The position numbers and the translations under genes are program-made. Shown here in pieces: positions 1 to 7,928 of a stretch of DNA of 64,000 bases. Source of the DNA: JADFQT01 sp965216025 (GTDB lineage: Bacteria; Chloroflexota; Dehalococcoidia; Lucifugimonadales; UBA3495); the NCBI GenBank assembly GCA_965216025.1, contig CBDCEX010000015.1, positions 434,001 through 498,000 of the forward strand, given 5' to 3'. The notes under the pieces are model-generated. The model saw nothing but the letters and a program-made list of their open reading frames with translations, searched no databases and was not told the DNA's origin. The first letter of the stretch is position 1; each line of letters starts with the position of its first letter.

Positions 1-263
1 CGGCCTTCCCCCTCCTTCCACACATTGCACTCGCATAGACTATTGGGAGGCCCTTCATAAACGGCGCCCACATCCATATAGTGGCCGGTCTCGTCAATGG
101 GCGGAAGCAACCGGCGGCAGTCCTGACAGAACACTTCTCCGTTGGGCCTTAGGGACAAGGAGGAGATTATGTTGCTGGCGACGAACATCTCTCCCGCCAG
201 GCTTCTGAAATGCAAGGCTATCTGGTCGCATAAGGGGCACCGCAAACTGTAAAGCTCGCTCAT
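1..263 (-). CDS. zinc-ribbon protein, partial (runs off the left edge)
   Basis: Reading leftward from an ATG at 263 gives an open frame of at least 87 codons with no stop before the window edge. The protein begins MSELYSLRCPLCD and has two Cys pairs, CPLC at residues 9-12 and CQDC at 46-49, the spacing of a four-cysteine zinc ribbon. The stretch between them is a plausible beta hairpin. It lies downstream of, and on the same strand as, the small gene at 330-524 and the pentapeptide lipoprotein, so the three may be co-transcribed. No catalytic domain is visible in the part present. The function is unknown; a nucleic-acid or protein-binding ribbon is the most that can be said. Confidence 0.6.
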   Translation of the reverse strand, partial: MSELYSLRCPLCDQIALHFRSLAGEMFVASNIISSLSLRPNGEVFCQDCRRLLPPIDETGHYMDVGAVYEGPPNSLCECNVWKEGEG

Positions 264-329
264 ATCCCGAACCCTCGGCGCGATGGAATATTTCCCGCTT
301 GCCAGGCATCAAGCCCGGAACCCCGCCGG

Positions 330-524
330 CTACTCCTCCGCATCGGTCCGCTGACAGGTAGCATACTCCAACCTCCGCCGGTCCAGCTCCATTGCGGTGA
401 GGCAGCCGATCTCTATGACCAATTTCTCCAGAGCGGCCAGCCATTGTTCACAGTAGGCCGAGGTCCCTACTTGGTTGGCTGCCAGCGCGATCTGGGCGAT
501 CCGGCGGTCTCGAAACCCGTCCAA
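330..524 (-). CDS. small hypothetical protein
   Basis: A 64-residue frame starting at a TTG and lying between the pentapeptide gene (stop at 557) and the zinc-ribbon gene (start at 263), all on the minus strand. The frame stays open upstream into the end of the pentapeptide gene without an ATG or GTG, so the start is uncertain and translation could be coupled. Composition is helical (ALEKLVIEIGCLTAMELDRRR) with no recognisable domain. The case for a real gene is position, strand and the absence of any better frame. It may be a short conserved partner of the zinc-ribbon protein, but I do not recognise it. Confidence 0.35.
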   Translation of the reverse strand: MDGFRDRRIAQIALAANQVGTSAYCEQWLAALEKLVIEIGCLTAMELDRRRLEYATCQRTDAEE

Positions 525-556
525 TCGATATAAACCGCCATCCTTCAGGTCAACGG

Positions 557-3340
557 CTATGCCAAAGGCCCGGCCTTCTCATAGGGACAGACGCCCCCGT
601 GAGACCTACTGGACTTTCCATCGGGGCATGTCACGTTCTCCCAGATGACCCCGTTGGCAACCAAGGATGTCAGGTTGGCTCCAGTCAGATCAGCCCCTCT
701 CAGGTTTACATTAACCAAAACCGCCTCGGTCAGGTCGGCATTGGTTAAGTCTGCCCCTGGTAGGTTGGCGCCCGTCAAGTTGCTTCGTACAAGAACCGCA
801 CCAGACAGGCTGCTGCTGCCCAGCTCGGCATCGTTTAATTTGGCGCCAGTCAGGTTGGCCCAGTCCAAGTTGGCGCGGTTCAAATGAGCGCCGCTCAAGT
901 TGGCACTTACAAGGTTGGCACCTCTCAAGTCCGCACCCGATAGGTCCACCTCTCTCAGCACAGCCTCGCGAAGACTGGAGCCAGTCAATTGGGCTCCTTT
1001 CAAATTGGCGCCAGCCAATTGTGCATCGTTAAAATTGGCAAATCTCAGGTCAGAAAAAGATATCTTTTGCCGCCTGACCGGCGATGTAGGACTACAAGTC
1101 CGTCCTATGTTCTCATCGCTATTGGTTCCATCGGGACAGGTTGTTTTGTCCCAAAGGCCGAGGCCATGCAATCGATCCCCTATATCAGCGCGGAACAGAT
1201 TCGCCTGGGTCAATATGGCTCTGCTCATGTTGGCGCCTCTTAAATCCGACCCCATGAGGAGGGCTCCCTTGAGGTTGCTGCCCTCGAACTCGGCGTTAAT
1301 CAAGTCGGCAAGAACCAGTTTGGTGCGGGACAAGTCGGCATTGCTCAGGTCAGCATTCGTCAGGTCGGCCTCAGTTAGGTCGGCGTCAGCCAGGTGGGCC
1401 TCACGCAGATCAGAATTAATCATAGACGCCCCCACCAGGTTTACCTTTGTTAGCACGGCGCTTTTCAGAGTGGCGCCACTGAGAAAGGCGTAACTTAGGT
1501 TCGCCTCACTTAAGTCCCCGCCGTCTAAGTTGGCATTCCGTAGATTTGCCTCGCTTAAGTCGACGCCCTTCAGGTCCGCCAGTCTTAGGTCGCAGTTTTG
1601 CAGGTTGGCCCTTGGTAGAAGGGTGCTGCAGTCTATCTTCGCCGCACCCTCGGGGCTACAGGTCCGGCTATTGGAGTCGCTGGTAGTTCCGTCCGGACAG
1701 ATGGTTTCGTCCCAAAGGATGTTGAACAAGACAGCTGAACTTAAATCGGTGCCGGTCAGGTCGGCATTGGTCAAGTCGGCTCCATACAATATGGTGTTAG
1801 TTAGAATGGCGGTGGTCAAGTCAGCTTCAGTGAGGTCGGCATTTCTCAGGTCAGCATTGGTTAGGTCGGCCTGGCTTAGGTTAGCCCGGCTTAGGTTGAT
1901 ACCCATTAGTTTGGCTTCGACCAAAACTGCATCGCTCAAGTTAGCCTGCTTCAAGTCTGTGATAAGATCAGTCTTGCTTAGATCAATCGCGACCAGCCAG
2001 GCGCCGGTTAGGTCGGACCGGCTAAGGTAAGCACTCCTTAGGTCCGACTCAAAAAAGATACAGCCACGAAGGTTCGCCCCTGGCCGAGGGGCGCCACAGT
2101 GGACGCTACTAACAAGGTTATCCTCGCATGTTCGGCCATGGTTGTCGCTGTTGCTACCGTCTGGGCACTTGGTGTTGCCCCACACTACTCCGTTAAGAAA
2201 AAGTCCACCCAATCGGGCATTGGTAAGATTTGCGTTGGCGAGGTTTGCGCCGAGGAGGCGGGCATTGTTGAGATCAGCAGCGCTCAAGTTTGCATTGGCT
2301 AGGTTAGCACCATCCAGAAATGCGTCGGTCAGGTCAGCACTACTCAAGTCGGCATCAGCGAGGTTTGCACCGGTGAGGATGACGGAGGAGAGTTTGGTTT
2401 TGATCAGTTTGGTACCCTTCAAGTTGGCGGCTCGCAGGCTTACTCCTAAACCCGTCAAATCAACGCCGCTCAAATTGACATTAGCCAGCTTGGTCCTGGT
2501 CATGCTGATATTGAACAGAGAGGAATTGGTCAAATTTGCACCCGTAAAGTCGGCTCTGGTCAGATTGACAGCATGCAGCCGGGCATCTGTCAGATTTACA
2601 CCCGACAGGTTGGCGTACGACAGATTAGCCCCCGTGAGATCGACACCTCTCAGGTTTGCATTCTCCAGATTTGCGCGAAACAGGCTTGAGTTGAGTAGGT
2701 TAGCGTAAAGGAGGTCGCTACCGCTCAAGTCCGCAAAGCCCAGATTAGCATCCCTCAGGTCGGCACCAGTAAGGTCAGCGCCTCTGAGGTCAACGTTCGT
2801 CAGCACGGCCTCATTCAAATTGGCGTTTATTAGGCTGGAGCCGCTGAGGTCGGTATCGCTCAAATCAACACCGCTCAGGTCCGAGTCGCTCAGGTCAAGG
2901 TCGATCAGGCGGGCACTACTTAGATCGCATTCCCGCAAAATCACTGCCGGTCCGCGGGCATCGCAGTCTATGCTGGGGGCGGGTGTAGGCGTAGGCTGAA
3001 GGGTCGGAGCAGGAGCTGGAGTTGGGGTCACGGTTGGCGTCGGCGGTGGGATAGTCGCTGAAGTCATAGGAACAATAGTCGGCGGTGACGGAGCAGGTAC
3101 CGAAGTTGGAGTAGTAACGGCTGTTGGTTGCATGGTAGGTGCTAAGGTCGCAGCATCGATGGCCGCCGGTGGTGAAGTGGGTATCGAGGTTGCAGTGGGA
3201 GAAGCCGCCGGCATGGCCGCTGCCGACTCCTGGGTCGGCGGAGAAGCAGTGGGTTGGGTAGCCTCTCCAGCGCACGACACCATTAGCAGTATGAGGACAG
3301 CCAGACCAGAGGAATTGCCTGCTAATTTGACCAAACTCAT
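557..3340 (-). CDS. four-module pentapeptide-repeat lipoprotein
   Basis: 927 residues. An N-terminal hydrophobic signal ends in MVSC with Cys23 as the likely lipidation site. Residues 24-122 are a Pro/Thr/Ala-rich linker. The rest is tandem A(D/N)Lxx pentapeptide repeats, which fold as a right-handed quadrilateral beta helix. The repeats form four modules, about 126-408, 415-562, 571-752 and 760-918. Each ends in a W-x-(N/E/K)-x-x-CPDG-x-x-S motif followed by a second Cys, and a Cys also opens the first three modules, so a disulphide may cap each helix. A GAGGAGG ribosome site precedes the ATG, and a TATAAT lies at 3374-3369 on the minus strand. The likely place is the outer face of the membrane, as a spacer or binding scaffold. 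No enzymatic residues are seen. The repeats make long false antisense frames on the plus strand. Confidence 0.88.
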   Translation of the reverse strand: MSLVKLAGNSSGLAVLILLMVSCAGEATQPTASPPTQESAAAMPAASPTATSIPTSPPAAIDAATLAPTMQPTAVTTPTSVPAPSPPTIVPMTSATIPPPTPTVTPTPAPAPTLQPTPTPAPSIDCDARGPAVILRECDLSSARLIDLDLSDSDLSGVDLSDTDLSGSSLINANLNEAVLTNVDLRGADLTGADLRDANLGFADLSGSDLLYANLLNSSLFRANLENANLRGVDLTGANLSYANLSGVNLTDARLHAVNLTRADFTGANLTNSSLFNISMTRTKLANVNLSGVDLTGLGVSLRAANLKGTKLIKTKLSSVILTGANLADADLSSADLTDAFLDGANLANANLSAADLNNARLLGANLANANLTNARLGGLFLNGVVWGNTKCPDGSNSDNHGRTCEDNLVSSVHCGAPRPGANLRGCIFFESDLRSAYLSRSDLTGAWLVAIDLSKTDLITDLKQANLSDAVLVEAKLMGINLSRANLSQADLTNADLRNADLTEADLTTAILTNTILYGADLTNADLTGTDLSSAVLFNILWDETICPDGTTSDSNSRTCSPEGAAKIDCSTLLPRANLQNCDLRLADLKGVDLSEANLRNANLDGGDLSEANLSYAFLSGATLKSAVLTKVNLVGASMINSDLREAHLADADLTEADLTNADLSNADLSRTKLVLADLINAEFEGSNLKGALLMGSDLRGANMSRAILTQANLFRADIGDRLHGLGLWDKTTCPDGTNSDENIGRTCSPTSPVRRQKISFSDLRFANFNDAQLAGANLKGAQLTGSSLREAVLREVDLSGADLRGANLVSANLSGAHLNRANLDWANLTGAKLNDAELGSSSLSGAVLVRSNLTGANLPGADLTNADLTEAVLVNVNLRGADLTGANLTSLVANGVIWENVTCPDGKSSRSHGGVCPYEKAGPLA

Positions 3341-3742
3341 GTCTCTGACCTCCTCGGCCGATTCGCCTATTATACGGCCTCATTGGTAACGGTGGTCGTC
3401 GCGTGCAGCCCGCCCAACACCTTTTCCTGGATGTAGGTACCCCCGCTGCCTATTCGTCGCATTCAATGGTGGTTTAATCTTTCCGCCGAGGGTTCGGGCA
3501 CCCAGGTGGTGCACGAGTGCGAAGTGGACCAGGGGAAGAGGCCAGGGCCATGTTCGGCGGCACCCAGGCCTACAATGATACCCGGGGCGCCAATGTAATA
3601 GTCGGTATGGAGAACTCCGAAAAATTTGCAGGGGACTGTTTAGCGCTCGTCCACCGTTATGCCAGCTATTCCTTGGAGTGAGGACCCATTGGGGATTATG
3701 GGAGGTTCTCTAGTGCCCGAGAATACCGGCGTCAACCTGGTG
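3341..3742. other. intergenic region with a possible gene remnant
   Basis: About 400 bases between the pentapeptide gene and larB. The right-facing frame 3550-3681 (43 codons, starting MFGGTQAYNDTRGANV) has protein-like composition, and a second plus frame just upstream reads GTQVVHECEVDQ. Together they look like a decayed, frameshifted gene end, but I cannot name it. The part next to 3341 holds the ribosome site and -10 hexamer of the pentapeptide gene. Confidence 0.3.
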
Positions 3743-4492
3743 TCAGCCTTTTCCGTCGGGAGCCTGATAGCCGTTTCGCAGGATCTGCGCCGCCAGGTAT
3801 CCAGCGCCAAACCCATTGTCGATGTTGACGACAGCCACGCCGGGAGCGCAGCTATTCAGCATCCCCAGCAGTGCCGCTAGGCCCTCAAAGTTCGAGCCAT
3901 ACCCCACGCTGGTAGGTACCGCCACCACCGGGACCGACACCAGGCCGGCCACCACGCTGACCAGAGCGGCTTCCATTCCCGCCACCAGAATGATAACCTT
4001 CGCTTCCTGAAGGTTGGGCAGCGCATCTATCACCCGATGCAGACCCGCCACTCCCACGTCGTTTATCCGCGTTACCCGGCTGCCCATCAACTCGGCCGTC
4101 AGGCAGGCTTCCTCGGCCACCGGCAGGTCGGCAGTGCCGGCGGTTACCACCAGCACTCCCTCCCGGGTAGGAGCGGAGTGCTGCCCCGGAACCACAATGG
4201 CCCGGGCCATGTCGTTGTAATTGGCTTCAGGAGTCTGCCGAACCACGGCCTCATAGGCCGTCGGGTCGGTTTTGGTCACCAGCACCGGATGTCCCCGACC
4301 GGTCAGGGCTGCCACGATGGTGGCCACCTGCTCCGGATTTTTCCCTTTGCCCAGTACCACTTCAGGGAATCCGGTGCGCAGCGGCCGGTGGTGGTCGATC
4401 TTGGCGAACCCCAAGTCTTGATACGGCAGCGTCCGCAGGGACGACATGGCATCATCCACGCTCAAGCCGTCGTACTTCAGTCTGTGGAGCAA
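3743..4492 (-). CDS. larB: LarB, pyridinium-3,5-biscarboxylic acid mononucleotide synthase
   Basis: LarB carboxylates and hydrolyses nicotinic acid adenine dinucleotide, the first step in making the nickel-pincer nucleotide cofactor of lactate racemase-type enzymes. The 249-residue protein has the family N-terminal block (LPYQDLGFAKIDHHRPLRTG, then FPEVVLGKGK) and the AIR-carboxylase-like (PurE-like) C-terminal core with GTADLPVAEEA and NIDNGFGAGYLAA. larC and larE lie upstream on the same strand, separated by a broken sensor gene. The start is odd. The conserved LRDLL segment continues upstream in frame to IIDQSS, just after a TGA, with no ATG or GTG; TTG at 4492 is the only usual start. The gene may start at an ATC or CTG, or be slightly damaged at its 5' end. 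The family call is firm. Confidence 0.88.
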   Translation of the reverse strand: MLHRLKYDGLSVDDAMSSLRTLPYQDLGFAKIDHHRPLRTGFPEVVLGKGKNPEQVATIVAALTGRGHPVLVTKTDPTAYEAVVRQTPEANYNDMARAIVVPGQHSAPTREGVLVVTAGTADLPVAEEACLTAELMGSRVTRINDVGVAGLHRVIDALPNLQEAKVIILVAGMEAALVSVVAGLVSVPVVAVPTSVGYGSNFEGLAALLGMLNSCAPGVAVVNIDNGFGAGYLAAQILRNGYQAPDGKG

Positions 4493-4703
4493 GTCCCGCA
4501 GGCTGGATTGGTCGATGATTCACCTTCCACTGTGAACCGATAGGACTTTCTTTCGGTTGGACGTCCCGGTCTTTAAGCGGCGAAAACTGGTCCATCCACA
4601 TAGGATTGGATCGCCTCTTTGGTGCCGGCAGCCAGGTCTTTGAAACCGTCGACGGTTTGTTGGGGGATGGAAGTCTTGGAAAACATGATGACCGCAAACA
4701 CGC

Positions 4704-4908
4704 CTTTTCATTCTCCTGCCTGGTAGGTAAAGCCCATCATGTCGAAAGCTTCGCTGAGATGGGCATTGTGCGTAGGGCAGCGGCTACGTTGGAATGCCCA
4801 GCCCGACGTACCAAGCTGATGACCACCGCAGGCCCGCCAACCAGGGGCGGCCCCAGTGCGCACCTGAGAGCGGTCCTCGTCGAAGGTCACATCCCGTACC
4901 CAGTGGAG
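4704..4908 (-). mobile_element. ISAs1 transposase 3'-end fragment inside the sensor pseudogene
   Basis: This stretch matches the C-terminal end of the full ISAs1 element at 48739-50011 almost base for base. It encodes WVRDVTFDED and ends SEAFDMMGFTYQAGE, with several small deletions. It starts at the CTTTTCATTCTCC of the IS end and stops at CAGTGGAG, where the host gene GYGGVL resumes. Confidence 0.8.
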
Positions 4909-5008
4909 TACGCCGCCGTAGCCCAATACGGATTTGACTCCGTGGGGAATAACGAAGTCATCTTGGGCCGGAATGTAGGGACTGCCCACCGCTTCGGGAA
5001 TATAGAAG

Positions 5009-5058
5009 GATACTCTCCGCCGCCTGCCACAATCTGCTCACAGACTTTCCGTTGGGTC
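5009..5058 (-). mobile_element. 50-bp internal ISAs1 transposase patch inside the sensor pseudogene
   Basis: Fifty bases identical to part of the intact element near 49389-49437, encoding RKVCEQIVAGGGEY. On its left the host gene resumes at once with FYIPEAVGSPY, and on its right with MLIGDLSQ. Order and orientation relative to the larger fragment are as in the intact transposase, but about 100 bases of host gene lie between the two pieces. Confidence 0.8.
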
Positions 5059-5266
5059 TGGGAAAGGTCCCCAATCAGCATGGGATCGGGACTCAGCACG
5101 GCGCCCACATCCAGGCCGAATTGACTGATTAGTCGTGAAACCATGGGGATAGTGGCCACCATCTCAGCGCTGGCCAGGGGTAGTGGCGTGCCCTTGGCTA
5201 CTTGGCCCGGGAATTCCAGTGACCGCAAACAGGGGTTCGTCACCAGCGGTGGCCAGCATGGTCAGG

Positions 5267-5378
5267 CAATTTACCCCGGCCTCGGGTTCTCGGCCTAGTA
5301 TGCCCTGGGCAAACTGCTGCAGCAATTTACCCCGGCCTCGGGTTCTCGGCCTAGTATGCCCTGGGCAACTGCTGCAGC
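5267..5378. repeat. 56-base tandem duplication
   Basis: The sequence starting CAATTTACCCCGGCCTCGGG at 5267 is repeated from 5323, ending in CTGCTGCAG. The second copy lacks one A. The duplication shifts the frame of the sensor gene. Confidence 0.9.
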
Positions 5379-5616
5379 CCCTGGTCCAGCTGAGAGTAGG
5401 GATGGGTCTTGTAGAAACGGACCAGCGCACAGGATTTCTGGCTGGTCGCCGGGTCTATCAGGTTGTCGTACAAGTGCCGGACGACCCGATTAGCCGCCGC
5501 CTCCATGCTGCCCGCCCCAGCGCCCAAGGCCCCCAGGGCTTTGCTGCATTCAGTGATCTCCGCCTGGCTCATCTTGGTTACGTCGTACATCCTTTACCTC
5601 CAACCTACTTGTTTCG

Positions 5617-5775
5617 CTGCTCTGTAAATAGCCGGTTCGCCCTTCGAGAGCCTCAGGACGAACGGGATCCCTACTGCTCGTGGTGAGCCCGTCGAACCAT
5701 GAGCCGAGAGGAATCCATTTTCATCTGTAGGTGGCGCTCCGCCGGAGCATGAGAACTCGCAATGACGAAAGGATG
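5617..5775. repeat. dispersed intergenic repeat, copy 1
   Basis: About 160 bases starting GCTGCTCTGTAAAT and containing TTCGAGAGCCTCAGGACGAA and GGCGCTCCGCCGGAGCATGA. It closely matches 38007-38167, and its end part matches 33178-33250 in reverse. It contains short palindromes and has no open frame of note. Probably a REP/MITE-like element. Confidence 0.75.
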
Positions 5776-5797
5776 GCTTCTCACACACCCGCCTAAA

Positions 5798-7006
5798 TCA
5801 GTCGAGAAACTCTTCCCTGGCCTGGGCCGTCGCCTGCTGGTAAACCTCTTGGAAGGACAAACCCTGGGCCAACGCTATGCGGCGACAATCCTCGAATTCG
5901 GGAGCAGCTCCCACGGGCCTTCCGCCCAGGGACTTGACCTTGACGCTGACTACCCCGAACTGGGTCTCCATGGGAAGGCTGACCCGCTCGGCCACGTATC
6001 GCTCCACCCTTCGGGTGCGAATGCCCAAGGTGGGAGTTTCTCGCATAATTAACCTGCAGGCCTCAGCCTCCAATCCATCGGGAACCAGGGCCGAGAGTAT
6101 GATGCCGGGCCGGTTCTTTTTCATTTGGACCTGGGTATACCACACGTCCAGCGCCCCCAGGTCAAAGAGCCTTTCCTGGGTATAACCCAATACCATACCG
6201 GGAACATCGTCCAGGTTTGTTTCCAACAAAATGACATTATCTTGCTTGTCCGGGTCTTGCTTGTCCGGAGAGCCAGATTCGGCTACCTCACCGAGCCAGA
6301 GGCGCAAGACATTGGGGAATTTTTCCGGGTCTTTGCTCCCCAATCCGACGCCAACCCCAGTAATGGACATGGCAGGCCTCTGGAAGCTGGCCAGGGTGGT
6401 GATCAGCGCCGCTCCGGTAGGTGTGGTCAGCTCCCCGGCTCCTTCAAAAATGGGCCGGTCCTCCACCACCGGGGCTCCCGACCTGGCCACCAGCTGAAGC
6501 GTTGCCGGGGCCGGTGTCGCGTAACCGCCCGGCCAGCGCGGAGGCTCGGGGGCGCCCAGGATTATCGGCGAGGCATACACCTCAGTTACTCCCAAATGGT
6601 CCAATCCCAGGACCACTCCCACCACGTCGACCAGGGTATCGACGCTGCCCAACTCTTCCAGCTCCAGAACATCTTGGGATTCGCCGTGAACCCGCCCTTC
6701 GGCCTCCCAGAGAGAGGTCAACACCATCTGGGCCTTTTCCTTTATGGCCGGGGCCAACGAGCTTCCACTCACCACATCCAGCAGCCCTTGCGGCGAATAA
6801 CGGGCCGAGTCTCCCAGGTCAACGGTGAGCTTTGTACCCCGAACTTCGCAGCGGGTTTCCTGGGAGGCTAGCAGATCGTAGCCCGCCACGCCCAGCTTGC
6901 TCAATTCCTGGCGCAGGGTGTCGAGGGACAAACCCGCATCCAGCAACGCTCCCAGCAGCATGTCGCCGCTGGCGCCCCCGATGGACTGAATGTAGGCTAT
7001 TTTCAT
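5798..7006 (-). CDS. larC: LarC, nickel-pincer cofactor nickel insertase
   Basis: LarC inserts nickel into the dithio-pyridinium nucleotide (a CTP-dependent cyclometallase in characterised members). The 402-residue protein shows the DUF111 family N-terminus (GGASGDMLLGALLDAGL, residues 10-26) and the C-terminal domain with LETNLDDVPGMVLGY and FGVVSVKVKSL. In Lactobacillus larC is split into two frames joined by a programmed shift; here it is one continuous frame. A short tandem repeat gives DKQDPDKQD in the linker between the two halves. larE ends 43 bases upstream on the same strand, so larE and larC are very probably one operon, and larB lies downstream past the sensor pseudogene. No larA is present in the window. 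Confidence 0.9.
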   Translation of the reverse strand: MKIAYIQSIGGASGDMLLGALLDAGLSLDTLRQELSKLGVAGYDLLASQETRCEVRGTKLTVDLGDSARYSPQGLLDVVSGSSLAPAIKEKAQMVLTSLWEAEGRVHGESQDVLELEELGSVDTLVDVVGVVLGLDHLGVTEVYASPIILGAPEPPRWPGGYATPAPATLQLVARSGAPVVEDRPIFEGAGELTTPTGAALITTLASFQRPAMSITGVGVGLGSKDPEKFPNVLRLWLGEVAESGSPDKQDPDKQDNVILLETNLDDVPGMVLGYTQERLFDLGALDVWYTQVQMKKNRPGIILSALVPDGLEAEACRLIMRETPTLGIRTRRVERYVAERVSLPMETQFGVVSVKVKSLGGRPVGAAPEFEDCRRIALAQGLSFQEVYQQATAQAREEFLD

Positions 7007-7048
7007 CTAATCTCTTCCGGCAGAGTGTGTTCCTGGTTCCAAGCCGGG

Positions 7049-7879
7049 TTACTGGCCTCGGCCGGTTGGCGTGAGCTTGAGCTGGTCGTTGAGGCTGCCT
7101 GAGCGCAATCCAGCCAGGTCCAGGGATACCCAGAGATACCCGACCTTTTTCAGGTTCTCCACTATCTCCTGGCGGTGGGCGAAGGCCAACTCCATTTCAG
7201 CTTCCCCCACCTCCACGCGGCAGAGCTTATCGTGGTGCCTGGCTCGAACCTCTCGCAGCCCCAGTCCCCTCAGATAATCCTCAGCCCGTTCCACCTTGGA
7301 GAGGGTCTCAACGGTTACCGGGATGCCATAGGGTATGCGAGAGGAGAGGCAGGGCTGGGCCGGTTTGTCCCAAATGGGTATATCCAGCTTCAAGGCTATC
7401 TGCCTAACCGCATCCTTGGTCAGTCCGGCCTCCACCAAGGGACTGCGCACCTGATGCTCGGCGGCGGCCTGCAGGCCGGGCCGGTAGTCGCCCTGGTCGT
7501 CCACGTTGGCTCCATTTGCCACCCAGGCGTAGCCTTCGGCCTGCGCCAGCTGGACCAGCCGGTCATATAGCTCCGTCTTGCAGAAGTAGCACCGTTGGGA
7601 CGAGTTGGCGACATAGCCTTCCCGCTCCATTTCGTAGGTGTTGATGGCCCGGTGTCGAATGCCAAAACGCTGGGCCAGGCTGTTGGCCTCCTCCAGCTCT
7701 CTGGCCGCCAGGGCCGGCGAGACCGCGGTTACCGCCAGTGCCTTGGGCCCCAATGCCTGGTGGGCCATCACCGCCAGCAGGGTGCTGTCCACGCCGCCGG
7801 AGAAGGCCACCATCACCGAGCCCATTTCCCTCAGAATATTTTCTAAAGCCTGCATCTGGGAATCTAATGCTGCGGCCAT
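7049..7879 (-). CDS. larE: LarE, sacrificial sulfur transferase
   Basis: LarE activates the carboxylates of the LarB product with ATP and donates sulfur from its own cysteine. The 276-residue protein has a PP-loop SGGVDST at residues 27-33, a CYFCK pair at 97-101, and PAQPCLSSRIPYG, which places Cys177 where the sacrificial Cys176 of the Lactobacillus protein should be, judging by the motif. This suggests the single-cysteine sacrificial type rather than the iron-sulfur type. It is the first gene of the leftward larE-larC set. The IS1182-like element ends about 50 bases upstream, so the original promoter may have been displaced. Confidence 0.92.
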   Translation of the reverse strand: MAAALDSQMQALENILREMGSVMVAFSGGVDSTLLAVMAHQALGPKALAVTAVSPALAARELEEANSLAQRFGIRHRAINTYEMEREGYVANSSQRCYFCKTELYDRLVQLAQAEGYAWVANGANVDDQGDYRPGLQAAAEHQVRSPLVEAGLTKDAVRQIALKLDIPIWDKPAQPCLSSRIPYGIPVTVETLSKVERAEDYLRGLGLREVRARHHDKLCRVEVGEAEMELAFAHRQEIVENLKKVGYLWVSLDLAGLRSGSLNDQLKLTPTGRGQ

Positions 7880-7928
7880 AGCGCCCTCCCGATTAGGTGA
7901 ACTCCCTTTGCGCCCCGCCAGTCTAGGG

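Larger units (their letters stand above)
4573..5590 (-). pseudogene. sensor-domain gene broken by frameshifts, a duplication and IS fragments
   Basis: From an ATG at 5590 the protein reads MYDVTKMSQAEITECSKALG and so on to about 5380. It then continues in other frames as GILGREPEAGVNCLTMLATAG, IPMVSRLISQFGLDVGAVLS, EAVGSPYIPAQDDFVIPHG and FAVIMFSKTSIPQQTVDGF, ending at a TAA at 4573. I recognise this as the sensor-like domain often found in front of PAS/histidine-kinase modules in environmental bacteria; here it would have stood alone. Damage includes a 56-base tandem duplication and two patches of ISAs1 transposase sequence, 4704-4908 and 5009-5058, that replace internal parts. It sits between larC and larB on the same strand. 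The gene cannot make its original product. Confidence 0.7.

Noticed and set aside
645..2708. Several plus-strand frames of 80-200 residues rich in Ser, Ala, Arg and Leu
   Set aside because: They are the antisense of the pentapeptide repeats; the period of the repeat keeps several frames open, and the composition is unnatural.
700..2900. Short regularly repeated DNA that resembles a CRISPR array or minisatellite
   Set aside because: The 15-base period encodes the A(D/N)Lxx protein repeat; there are no conserved direct repeats with unique spacers.
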